Part shown: piece after piece, positions 1-10,303 of the stretch | Numbering within the stretch: position 1 is the stretch's first letter | How the letters are laid out: every line of letters begins with the position of its first letter | Assembly (NCBI GenBank): GCA_032718475.1 | Contig: JAUCBJ010007652.1 | Span: 1 to 42,057 of the forward strand | Reading direction: 5' to 3' | Origin: Nemertoderma westbladi | Taxonomy: Eukaryota; Xenacoelomorpha; Nemertodermatida; Nemertodermatidae | DNA length: 42,057 nucleotides | Translations under genes and position numbers: made by a program | Notes under the pieces: generated by a model | Told to the model about the DNA's origin: nothing | The model's database searches: none | Seen by the model: only the letters and a program-made list of their open reading frames with translations

Positions 1-1055
1 TACCGGTATGATTTCAGTTCAAATTTATAGAAATAAATATAATAAACCTATTAGAAATACCGGTATATCAATTATTTAGGATAATTGAATTTCTGAAATT
101 ATAAGTTACTTAGTTACTTGAGTTTACTTTGTTACCGTTATGCAAGCAGTAGTCCAACTGATATTGTGACCTACTTGTTGTATGGCAGGCCTACTGATTT
201 ATAAATCTTTGGAGTTGATTTATAGTATATATATATATACCCTGATAAGGGATTTCGTTACAAGATTGAAATAGGTGTTACTATTTCCGGCAAAATACCA
301 CTACACAGAAGCTAAGCGCTTTCAGTGAAGTACTACTTATGGGACACTAAACAGAATAATTCTACTGGCCTACGTTACTTATTTACTAGTTACTTACTAT
401 CGGTGAGATTACAATCTCTAATAACACACAAAACGTTACGTACAGAAATTTTTAGGGCAATTTTACAGGGAAACTACTAACCAGTCTAACAAAGGGTTAG
501 AACTTCTGGCTATTACAACGAACAGGATACTACGGTATTTGAAAATAATAAGCAGAAGTAAATACTGCGTTGTCTAGATAGGAAAGTACCACCGCCTGAC
601 GACCTACAGCCGTATCGCTATAGGTACAACGTTATGTATCTACGGAGTGTTCCTACCTAGAAGTTAATTACCGCCGTCTACCAGAACGAGCGTGCCTATT
701 AACCACTTTACAACACAATAATGCCTACACTAATTACTTTCGGAAAGCACTGTACACTAAACCCTAAATTAGGTACAGGTACTTGTAAAAACAGATAACC
801 AGTAGTTAAATATACTTGAACAGTTAAAAGAACCACAGCATCTGCTGGAGTGACCGGGGCACTGAGTCACCAGTCTTTACCTACGCCAAGCAGCCCGTGT
901 AGTACTGGGGTTAATTTAACTATAACGGTATGTATAACAAACACAATCACTGTAGGAATAAACTTGGGGACATGAATGTTGCGAGTAATCGCATAAACTC
1001 TGAATAATAAATATTACGCTACCCGTACAGAATACTCAAATAAAATACAAACCAA
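1..1055. other. Non-coding stretch, no gene seen
   Basis: AT-rich sequence without an open frame of useful length on either strand. I see no tRNA, no strong inverted repeat and no recognisable transposon end. Short TACCGGTA-type palindromes occur, as elsewhere in the window. Confidence 0.5.
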
Positions 1056-1057
1056 AT

Positions 1058-1600
1058 GCTGACAAACTACCATTAAGCCTAAATAAACTACAGGATGTGC
1101 AGATTCCGAAACTTGTTAGTGAGTATGCGTGCTAATACGGTAGCGCGGCTTATTCTTTAAGGGGGTTGACCTTACAACTTACGAGTTGCCCCAACTTACT
1201 AACTGGCACCTATCAGACTCTCTACACACGCGGCAATCCTTCAGACCCAACAACAGCTAGGCAACAATCCAGCCTACAAAATATCTAAATAATACTATTA
1301 CGGTATCTGAACAGACTATACAGACAGTACAGTATAAACGCTGACGGACTACTATCAAGCCTAAATAACCACAGTATATGCAGATTCCGAAACTTGTTAG
1401 TGAGTATGCGTGCTAATACGGTAGCGCGGCTTATTCTTTAAGGGGGTTGACCTTACAACTTACGAGTTGCCCCAACTTACTAACTGGCACCTATCAGACT
1501 CTCTACACACGCTGTAATCTTCAAGCCTAACAACAGTCAGACAACAGTCCAGCCTACAATGATCTGAACAATCTGAGCAGACTTACACGTCTTCGGCTCA
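1058..1600. repeat. Tandem duplication, period ~281 bp, with a 133-bp identical core
   Basis: Two copies lie head to tail, beginning near 1058 and 1340. The cores at 1099-1231 and 1380-1512 (133 bp) match at every base I compared, while the sequence on either side has clearly diverged through substitutions and small indels. The core holds a possible long stem, GTTAGTGAG (1115-1123) with CTTACTAAC (1195-1203), and an inner hairpin CAACT-TACG-AGTTG next to CCCC. I recognise no known RNA family. Confidence 0.85.
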
Positions 1601-1742
1601 ATACTGGCCTACAAACAAATAAAACTTGACAGAAATAAGTAAAAATCTCAATAAAAAACCAGGGCTGCAGTCCCTGATTGATTATTAAGACCTACTGGGA
1701 TATAACAATCAAAATCGAATAATACTAATGTACTTGCACAGC

Positions 1743-1821
1743 AGTACCGGTTATGACAGTTGGGCCTACGGACCTACGGTAGTAGTACCGGTTATGACAG
1801 TTGGGCCTACTGACCTACTGG
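1743..1821. repeat. Two-copy minisatellite, period 41 bp
   Basis: Two direct copies beginning AGTACCGGTTATGACAGT start at 1743 and 1784 and differ at only a few bases. They contain the genome-typical GGCCTAC and ACCGGT words. The short frame running through them is not credible as a gene. Confidence 0.8.
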
Positions 1822-1849
1822 AGTGCCGGTATTTTCAATCTTATTGCTT

Positions 1850-3130
1850 ACCGCAAATAAGATCGATAGCTATTATTGTACGCGCTTTTATAGACCTTCA
1901 GCAGTTTAACCTGCCGAAATTTATATGTCTTTATTGATAATCTGCCTTTTTTAAGATAATAAGATTTAATACAAAACAAACCAAAAACATTAGCCGAAGC
2001 CAGTCCATGCGCGTCCAAATGACCCGTTTATAACACCGGGAGACTGGATTCGTGGGCTTAAATTTATTTGCGGTCAAGCCTACTGTATTATTCGATTGAT
2101 TACTAATATATAATCTCTGACAAATATTATTCACTTTCGGGAAATATTAGCAGTTCCTTTTAGGACGTGGCGCTCTACCTATGTAAACAGAGTTATGACT
2201 GATACTACACACAACGATATGGCTTAAATTTCAAGCATAGGGCGCATTCTTTAGGAATGCTTTATTATCAGATCCAAATCACTTTACAATCACGCACGCT
2301 ACCGGTAACGCACAACACTGCTCACTGATATGCCGACAGTTACTGACTTTGATCAGGTATAAAGAGATATGCACTGGACTCAGGTAGTGTCTGTCAAACA
2401 ACATTAGATTCACTACAAACACAATAATAAAGTCGCAATTGTTGTACATAACCCTTCTCTCTAACCTGTAGTGTATCAAGGATATTGGGAAAACGTGGGT
2501 TGATTATTGATATTCTTCAACTAATAACATCCAATTATACTGATACAAAATTACAAACAGTAAAAGCAGTATGACGGTAGGTTAAGATATAATTAGATTG
2601 CATTGAATTAAGATCGATATAAATCGAGTTGATTTGGAATTGGTAAGATAATAGCTATGCTTTCTATAATTTAGCCTACTAATGTTCTTATAAAAAGGCA
2701 GAAAACATTTCGCTATATCAAAAACGGTCTTAAAACACTGATAATAAAGTCTAAAATCATAACAAAATCATAACAAAAAGTCCCGTGACTTTAGCTCTCT
2801 TATTTTCCAAGAATCCCGTTCAACGCATGTAATCAGCAGTGAGACAGGATAATTTCAGTTCAGTAGCTCGGGATTGGTCGAAATCAGAACTAACTCAACG
2901 CAGGGCTATGGGTAACTAGGGCAACCTTCCCAAGCCGGCTGGCCAATCGAACAGCTCAGATCCCTCCTAAAGGATTCCAACGCCTTGGAGGGGGGAACTG
3001 GTTAGCAAAGAAAACAAATCAGTCATATCCCAGAAAAACCTTTACAGTAGGTTTCAGAGTATTTTAGCGTATGGGGGAAAAACTGGGTTGCGGGGCGAAG
3101 GGCCAGTTACATCCCACAGAAGCTTTTACA
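1850..3130. other. Non-coding stretch, no gene seen
   Basis: Only short, unsupported frames occur. Near 3020-3130 two related stretches each end in a CTTTTACAG or CTTTACAG word, a weak internal repeat. Nothing else is recognisable before the duplicated segment begins at 3131. Confidence 0.5.
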
Positions 3131-5798
3131 GTCCTACAACGGCTTATACTTTACGGACGAACGGACGTCCACAACCCTTTCAAGACAGTGAAAAAAAACT
3201 GAGATTTCTATTTTCCAGATGTTATTAATGTCTTCCTTGGATAAAAAATAGTGTATGGTACGCAACACCATAGAAAACCCTCTGGGAAGAGGAAAAAAGA
3301 GAAACCGGGTGAGGGGTGCTTTGGGTCCGTTAGGAACCAAAGTATAGCATCGAAAAATAATCCCAGTCTATAGTCCTATAGTCTATCAAGCAAACAGTCG
3401 GCCGAAGCCGGAGGCGAAGGCTCCTCTTTCGATAGCTGCTACCCGAGGGTAGGGGTGGGCGCTACTCCTATAGTCTATAGGTTGTTAAAAATAGTCCGAA
3501 AAGTTTTAATATTGAAAAATTGTCGTAAAATACTTGGTGCGGCTTCACGCTATTGGAAAACTTGGCAATAGTGCAAACACCAGGTTACTTTCTGTGTCCA
3601 AACGGTGGTGGGAGTGATTGGACGCAGGAAGTTAGCTGATACCTTGTCCTACGACTCAAAGGTATGACTGACGTCGCGCCAATGACCCTGCTGGCAGAGT
3701 GCGCAAGCACTAGAGGGCTGGTTGGCCCAGAGCTCTTTCTCTGTAGGAACTACCCAACCCACGCTCCTAAGCCCCACCAACACTAAGCGAAGTAAAGGTG
3801 GGTATAGGAACAGTCCAACCCGGCTGCTAAGAACTGAGCCAAGATAGCGTGCCAAGAGCTGCCATACAAGCCCGAGTGTTACTGACTGCTGAAATAGTGA
3901 AATGTGGCCCCTTATAAACCCAGTGTTAGGGGTCAATAAGGAGTTGACCCCTAATTATCACTTGCTAAGAATAGTGGTCTTTCCTTAACACGAATTTGTT
4001 AATACACGTTAAAGTTATAATTGAAATTGGCAGGTGAACTATGTCCTTTATTATTTAACATAGCTTCCCAGGGATAATGTGTGTAAACCAATCATAATAG
4101 GTTTAGTCAGGCTAATGAGAGTGATGCTCTCCCATTGGGTGGAGGTAATTGGGAGAGATGCCAGGAAGATATTACTGACTGGTGGGTTTATTGAGTGTTT
4201 GAAGGTAACTGCAAAGAGCAAAGGGCCGTTGAATATTGGATGGCAATGACAGGAGGTTTGGATGAGAGATGTGGATGGGAATAATATGGGAATTTATATA
4301 CTGCATCTAAAGTGGTATAGTGCTGCCTACGTAGGCGTGAAAAATATATTACATTGCTGTTGACACTTTTTGAAATTATAAAAAAAATGGGAAAACATTG
4401 GTATTTCAGGTTTAAATTGTTACAGAATATATTTATGACCAAAAATATTAATGATATTATAACAGTTTTACAGCTTATAATAATTTTTTTTCAAAAACTA
4501 CTAGCTAGTAAAAAATACTCTAGCTACCACAAAAAATATCTGCTAAGATTCTAGAACATTCACCAATATCAAAAAAAAAACACTCAAAAACACAAAAAAA
4601 GGTTAAAAAAAATAACAGGGGGAAGTTCATTTTTGGATAGTTTACCTTAGATTGTAGGATTCAGGCTAAAAACAAAACACTGGGAACTTTAAAAATATAT
4701 AAATACCTTGATAATAATTATTGTAACTAATAGATTTGTACACTAATGAAGTTGAAAAAGTAGTAATTTCCACTAATTGTAAAAAGGTTTGCACTAATAC
4801 AGAAATTATAATATAATAAAGAAAGGATGTATAAAATACCAACGATTATACTAAATCATAATTGCCGATTATTAACATTAAGAGAAATAGGTATTGTGAA
4901 TGTAACTCGGGCTTTGGCAACAGGAATAGTGAATGCAGAATGTCGGAGATGGAAACTGCAGGCAGTTCGAAATGATAATCAATGCAATGTCCTCTGTAAG
5001 TGGCTGAAAGAACTACCAAATGTCCTTCGCATTGATCTACGGAAGTTCATTCTACATGCTTATATTATGGCATTTAAACAGTTGAGGAAGAAGTTCAATA
5101 AATTATATCCGCCATATAATGCTAATAATGATATACATTTCAGGAGAATAGGGAGATGGCTTCAGAGACATGTATTGCGAAAGAAACCAACTTTGGGCGG
5201 CATTATGGAAACCTACAGAAATCTTTACCTCAATCAATGTTTTTGTACAATTGTCCCGTCAATTGATATCAATGAAGAGTTTGCCGGAGAATTTCAATAC
5301 ATGGCAATTGTTATCCGTCTACTAAGTTGGCTGCCAAAAATGGCAGATGCACTGACGTCAATAGATGTGCTATATTTGTCACGAGACCAGTGGTCCCGCA
5401 CACTGAATACTGTTTTTACAGGCAGATTTATATTTCCTTTGCTCGTATCTATAAAAATTCCACACATAACTGAAGACATTCTCAAAGGTATCATATGCAG
5501 CTGCCCCAATCTCAGAGTTCTACATATTCCTTGTTCTGATGTCACCATCGACACATCTACACTACAGAGTCTAGCACAACTGGAAAGTTTGCAGGTGTTG
5601 AATATTCAGATGTGTGCTGAGATATCAATTGATAAAATAATTGAAATGCAAAAAATGCTGCCAAAGATCGACATTATTACATATAAATCAAGGGAGATAC
5701 TTGAGAGAAACATAAGTAACTTTCGTTTCCGCTATTTCAGTGTTTTTAACAGTAATGATACTGATCAATCTATCACTGACTACCTCAAGGAAACCGTA
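3131..5798 (+). repeat. Duplicated segment, copy 1 (partner at 12011-14689)
   Basis: From GTCCTACAACGG at 3131 to the GAAACCGTA ending at 5798, this segment is nearly identical to 12011-14689, with scattered substitutions and a few small indels. It includes about 1.7 kb of non-coding sequence upstream of the LRR-like gene plus the first ~324 codons. Intact upstream DNA argues for a DNA-level duplication and against a retrocopy. The similarity stops exactly where a CCGTCTATATCC repeat begins in copy 2. Confidence 0.95.
4690..4706 (+). promoter_or_regulatory. Possible TATA-like element upstream of the LRR-like gene
   Basis: AAAATATATAAATACC lies about 120-135 bp upstream of the ATG at 4827 and is unchanged in the duplicate near 13575. 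It would suit a short 5' leader. TATA-like words are common in AT-rich DNA, so this is weak evidence. Confidence 0.25.
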
Positions 5799-6446
5799 AT
5801 TCCTCATTGCCGAGATGATATCGAAGAGCTTGTGTTTAGAGTTTATTTATATCAGGATCTCCAATTATTCGACCAACTTAAAGCATTTCCCAACTTGTCT
5901 AAGTTGATTTTCAAAGTGAACGGTGAAATGTTTCCAGAAATTATAATGGAAACAGCTCATAGAGGAATTACTCTCCCAAATGTCACAGAATTGTTTTTAA
6001 GTGTGTTCTTTTCTGATCCAGTCATTTTGGCTGATTTAGGCTACATATTTCCAAATGTAAAGAAATTGAAATTACACATTGAATTTCTTGAAAACCCCTC
6101 TAACAATATTATAATGAGATTTCTTCAAATGCTCCATATACAAATATATAACTACCAAAGTCTAATAATGTTACTAAGAGCTTTGCAACCATCATTAACT
6201 AAAATATCCATTATCTTTGATCTTAACTATTCCCATTTTGGTGTGCCACAACCTACCCAATCAGAAGTAAAGGAAGATATCAAGGCAATCATAGATTCTG
6301 GGACTTTTGATAATTTAGAGTCTTTCAGCTTGATTAACAGCAGCATAATATATTTTAATGATTTATCAGCTAAGGAATTTGGGGAAATATTAGCTGATTC
6401 AGTATGGAAACGATGTAAGAAGTTGCACCATTTAATAATCATTTAA
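4827..6446 (+). CDS. Leucine-rich-repeat-like protein, 539 aa, single exon
   Basis: The frame opens at an ATG preceded by AAAGG and runs 539 codons without an intron. The product looks cytosolic, with no signal peptide or membrane segment visible. Degenerate leucine-rich repeats begin with CPNLRVLHIP (~226-235), FPNLSKLIFKV (~354) and FPNVKKLKLHI (~408), each followed by a leucine-spaced strand/helix unit, as in F-box/LRR-type scaffolds. The N-terminal 50 residues are helical and could play the role of an F-box, but I cannot identify that motif. The partner and substrate are unknown. A 3'-truncated duplicate lies at 13712-14743, and most differences between the two are single substitutions that leave the frame open, so copy 1 is probably the functional gene. 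Alternatives: a lineage-specific LRR family member, or a gene captured by a mobile element. Confidence 0.75.
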   Translation: MYKIPTIILNHNCRLLTLREIGIVNVTRALATGIVNAECRRWKLQAVRNDNQCNVLCKWLKELPNVLRIDLRKFILHAYIMAFKQLRKKFNKLYPPYNANNDIHFRRIGRWLQRHVLRKKPTLGGIMETYRNLYLNQCFCTIVPSIDINEEFAGEFQYMAIVIRLLSWLPKMADALTSIDVLYLSRDQWSRTLNTVFTGRFIFPLLVSIKIPHITEDILKGIICSCPNLRVLHIPCSDVTIDTSTLQSLAQLESLQVLNIQMCAEISIDKIIEMQKMLPKIDIITYKSREILERNISNFRFRYFSVFNSNDTDQSITDYLKETVIPHCRDDIEELVFRVYLYQDLQLFDQLKAFPNLSKLIFKVNGEMFPEIIMETAHRGITLPNVTELFLSVFFSDPVILADLGYIFPNVKKLKLHIEFLENPSNNIIMRFLQMLHIQIYNYQSLIMLLRALQPSLTKISIIFDLNYSHFGVPQPTQSEVKEDIKAIIDSGTFDNLESFSLINSSIIYFNDLSAKEFGEILADSVWKRCKKLHHLIII

Positions 6447-7304
6447 TAATCTACAGGTGGCATCTAGTGAATGGTGATGATGAAATATTTCTTTAAATGT
6501 TATAAACTTAACTGCAATAGACGTTGATTATATAACAAGATTTACTGTTTGATTAACTATCTCTGGGGGCACTTTAATCAATAATGTAATATAATAATAA
6601 AATGTAATATAACTTTTATAATATGTATTATAACTATAAATTGGAAATTTTATCATTGAAAAAATCGAAAAGCAGTTATTGATTAATTTGACTATGTTTT
6701 TGGTTTTGGTGATGGGATTTGTAGGACACTTTCTTTGAATTAGCAAGTTGTTGTCATATGCATACAGCAGAAGAGGTGAGATTCCAGTTCCCAAGATGAA
6801 TAGTTAAAATAGCTCTGCGGTAAACCCTCCTAAACCTTCCGTGGTGCACCATTTCTTCTGGCTGACAGTCTGAACTAATGAACCTGTTTGATCAATATGG
6901 ATTAAGGATATATGTAGTTGAATGAAACAACCACATATGAACTGTGTCACTACAAAGATATATGCTCTGCTCTGTTTGCGAAGATAATATATAAGACTGT
7001 GGATAACACATAACGTAGTTGTGAAGATAATTGAAAACAGATGTAAAGGATCCTGATTCGTTAATTATATTTACTTCCCACGAATTTGGAATCCATAATA
7101 ATTTAACATAGCATTTTTCAAACAATAACATTCTTCATGCGAATCAAATGCAATGTATGTATCAAAATTTAATTGATGTGGGAAAACCATTTAAGTCAAT
7201 AAACATACTACTACTACTATGCTACACACCCGGGGAATTTTAATTAATTACCACCAGGTTAGGTTTCGCTTCTTCCATTCCAAACTCCGTAAATAGTACA
7301 ATGT
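6447..7304. other. Non-coding stretch downstream of the LRR-like gene
   Basis: AT-rich sequence with several short frames and no codon-like pattern. AATAAAATG near 6597 could serve as a polyadenylation signal for the upstream gene. I see nothing else up to the TTAA at 7305. Confidence 0.45.
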
Positions 7305-7347
7305 TTAACCCTATTAGTACCGGGCTATAAAATGTTGTACTAATACC

Positions 7348-7366
7348 GGGGGGGGGGGGGGGGGGG
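7348..7366. repeat. Poly-G tract, 19 nt
   Basis: An uninterrupted run of G just inside the left end of the piggyBac-like element. It is one of six such tracts in the window, all G on this strand. Confidence 0.9.
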
Positions 7367-7839
7367 TCATATTGACCCTTCCCTCTAAAATCTACAAATA
7401 TTTACGAAAACGTCTGATTTTTTGTTTGTACGTAGGTATCACTTGTCTGGATTCGACCGAAAAAAAAAAATTTCGAAAAAATGTACTGGGGTGGTTATAT
7501 TGCAGCACCAAAATTACAAGTAGTGCACAATTATCACAAAATTTGAAAGTTAAATTTTCGGCCAATTATTTTTCAATACAAGTTTTCTGGGGTGCAAAAT
7601 ACATTGGAAAATATTTAAAAATGATGTGATTACTATAAATGGCTGTTTAGTCCTCTCTGCGTAGGAAAAAAAATGAAAAAAACAAGTAACCAGCACTTTT
7701 CAGTTTGAACACAAAATTTTTAATTCACTTATACAATGCTATAAATTCACATTTATAGGTTTTCTTGGGCGCTGATTCTAATGGAATACATTTCTAATAT
7801 GCCAGATCATTACTACTTGTATTTTTCGGCGTAATTTGG

Positions 7840-8650
7840 CAAATTTTGGTGCTAGCACCAAATTTCATACCCATCACCAAAAAGTACAAGTTTGCGATGT
7901 CCAGTGCTGTTTTTATTGATTCCATCGGATTCAGGACCCTCATAAACCCGTATAACGCAAAAAACAAGGTGGTACTATCTAACTGATCAATTTGCATATT
8001 TTCCAAAATTTGGTGCTGGCACAACAATTTTCACCCACCGGCGAAAAATACAAGTTTGAGAACTCTTATGAAATTTTTACTGATTCCATTGAATTCAGAA
8101 CCATCACAAACCCGTATAACGCAAGAAACAAGGTGACACAATCAATTGATATATTTGATGGATTTCAAAATTTGGTGCTAGCACCACATTTTGCACCCAC
8201 ATCCGAAAAATACAAGTTTGAGATGTCTAGTTTGATAATTATATATTCCATTGAATTCAGAACAGCGATAAACCTCTAAAACGCAAGAAATAAATTGTCA
8301 CAAGCAATTTTATCTATTGAATGGATTTTCAAAATTTCGTGCTAGCACCAAAATTTGCACACAGCACCGAAAAATACAAGTTTGATACGCTTGGTGCAAC
8401 TCGTATATATTTCATCGAATCCAGAACCCAAAAAAACCCCAATTGCGTAAAAAACAAGTTTCAAACAATCAATTTACAAAATTGACATATTTCAAAATTT
8501 GGTGCTGGCACCAAAATTTGGCACCCACCGAAAAAAACAAGTTTGAAATTTCTAAATCAATTTATATGAATTCCATCCAATTGCTAACACCAAAAAACCG
8601 GTATAAATCAAAAATAGAGATGTTACAATTCATATATAATGAAATGTAAT
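7840..8650. repeat. Tandem array of five ~163-bp units
   Basis: The word TTTGGTGCTAGCACC or a close variant recurs with its GGTGC at about 7848, 8012, 8174, 8338 and 8501, giving spacings of 162-164 bp. Each unit also carries AAAAATACAAGTTTGA, a TTCCATNGAATTCAGAACC block and CCCGTATAACGCAA. The core word is itself palindromic (GGTGCTAGCACC). Short open frames across the array simply translate the repeat. More degenerate units may extend upstream to about 7500. Confidence 0.9.
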
Positions 8651-8900
8651 TTTCAAAAAACGTCTCAAAAAAAGAGCCAAAAGTAGGGTTAAAAAATGGT
8701 GCTATAACTCAAAAACTACCCAATATTTTTGAAAACGGTTTTCACTACTAGGAAGACAATAGATTTTTAGGAAAATTCATAAAATGTCAAATTCCCAACT
8801 GCGTGTGTTTCAGAATTATAATAAAAAAACCACGGGGGGGTCATATTGACCCCTCCCCCCTGGGTTTAATAGGGTTACCCCCCGGGTTTAATAGGGTTAA

Positions 8901-10065
8901 TGAATACAAGCTTTCTTACATCAACAAAATTGGGCGCTAAAAAAACTGGTAACATATTACATATTCCCTTCAGCAATTCACAATCCCAAGATTATTCCCA
9001 AATTACTCCCAAAAATCAATAAGTTGTAAGTAGATAAATCTATGCGAAAACAATTAAGTTAGCATTGTAAGCAGAAAACAAATACCATCGTTTACTTTCG
9101 TAATAATAATGACTTATGTGTGTATTTTGTGCTGTGTTTCAATATGATAATTTATACATCCTAGTTTGATAGCATTCATATGTTCTACAAAATATGTGAT
9201 CAAAGTTCAGTTTCTAAAATGCATAAAGGATATCCTTTAAAGAAACAAATAAGCCCTTTGATCCAAGCTATATGAATGAGTCCAATCTCGAACGCATTTA
9301 GTTATTGAGTTTAAAAAATTAGATAAAGCCAGACTCAAGAATTGTTTAGCATGTGTGATTATTTAGACTGATGAAATATCTCTGATTTAAAATTTTCCTA
9401 TTATTTAGTCTTACTGCATACTGGTACTAGTTCAGACAGGGTGACTTACTATTTGATTCACTATTGTTAATATTACATGATAGCAAAATGTTCTACAACA
9501 TGAAATCTATTGTTCGCCTTATTTTCAATTTGGTACCAGTTGCACATTAATTTCATAAACTCATTTAATATGAAAAATTCAAAAAGCCCCGGGTACCATA
9601 AACAAAAAAACTAGAAATCTGTACTCCGAAACTTACTCACACATGGGCTGTTTTTCCGGAAAGCTGACTGTAAAATTTTATTACATATATTGAAAGAGCA
9701 TCGACGTAGAAAAGGTTTGCAAGTAATTTGAACAAAATCCATTCACACACTCAAAAGTTATTGCAACTTTAATAATGTCTGCAAGGCGTACTCCAAAACG
9801 GAACTCAGTATCCAATATTGGTTTATGTTGTTAAGCGGCTCTCTAGTTACCTAATAATTATTCGGGAACACTAAATTATTTTAACATTGAGTAAGGCAAC
9901 ATCGAGAGTTGAAAAGTACAATAATTTGAATTGCAGTAACTATGGAAGCAATATAGTAAAATAATGTAGTTCAAATTAATTTATTTTGTAACACTACTGT
10001 ACTGTAGTATATAGCTATGTTTTATTAAATAATTTAGCAACAAAAACGTAGCAATTTAAGAATAA
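8901..10065. other. AT-rich non-coding stretch
   Basis: No frame, RNA gene or transposon end is recognisable between the piggyBac-like element and the hairpin MITE. Confidence 0.5.
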
Positions 10066-10071
10066 ATGACG

Positions 10072-10203
10072 TATTACATGGGAAAAAAAGTAGAACATTT
10101 TTTTTCCAAATTTTCTCAACCATTTATTAATCTCGCTGACGCTCGGTTAATAAAATGCCTGGAGAATAAGGATAAAAAGTTCTACTTTTTTTCCCATGTA
10201 ATA
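10072..10203. mobile_element. 132-bp hairpin MITE with perfect 25-bp arms
   Basis: The arms at 10072-10096 and 10179-10203 are perfect reverse complements; the arm begins TATTACATGGGAAA and ends AGTAGAAC. If the outermost TA on each side is the target duplication, the unit is TTACATGGG...CCCATGTAA flanked by TA, as in Tc1/mariner-type MITEs. It has no coding capacity; the small frame through it is the hairpin read as protein. Confidence 0.7.
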
Positions 10204-10303
10204 AATAATTATTTGTCTCTATTTATATGCCTATTTCATATTATATTTTTATCCTATACGGATAAAAAATTCGGACAAAAAAATAGTACTTCCTTTTTGT
10301 AAT

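Larger units (their letters stand above)
7309..8896. mobile_element. piggyBac-like non-autonomous element with TTAA target duplication
   Basis: TTAA at 7305-7308 is followed by CCCTATTAGTACCGGG, and TTAA at 8897-8900 is preceded by CCCGGGTTTAATAGGG. Read inwards, both ends begin CCCTATTA. A GGTCATATTGACC palindrome sits close to each end (about 7366 and 8837). TTAA target sites with CCC-starting inverted repeats are the hallmark of the piggyBac superfamily; Kolobok also uses TTAA. No transposase frame is present, and the interior is largely a tandem array, so the element would need a transposase supplied elsewhere. A piggyBac transposase relic occurs at 37215-37684, but its ends are too decayed to link the two. 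Confidence 0.75.

Noticed and set aside
3649-3936. Minus-strand 95-aa frame, repeated at 12533-12820
   Set aside because: It is open in both copies, but the copies are so similar that this is not independent evidence. No family match, start context or neighbour supports it.
7992-8649. Short proteins across the tandem array
   Set aside because: They are translations of the repeat unit, with the same residues recurring every ~54 codons.
7840-8650. CRISPR-like look of evenly spaced repeats
   Set aside because: Units are ~163 bp and repeat along their whole length with no unique spacers, in eukaryotic DNA. This is a tandem satellite.
10066-10302. 78-aa frame beginning MTYYMGKKVEHF
   Set aside because: It reads through both arms of a perfect hairpin MITE, so the open frame is a by-product of the repeat.
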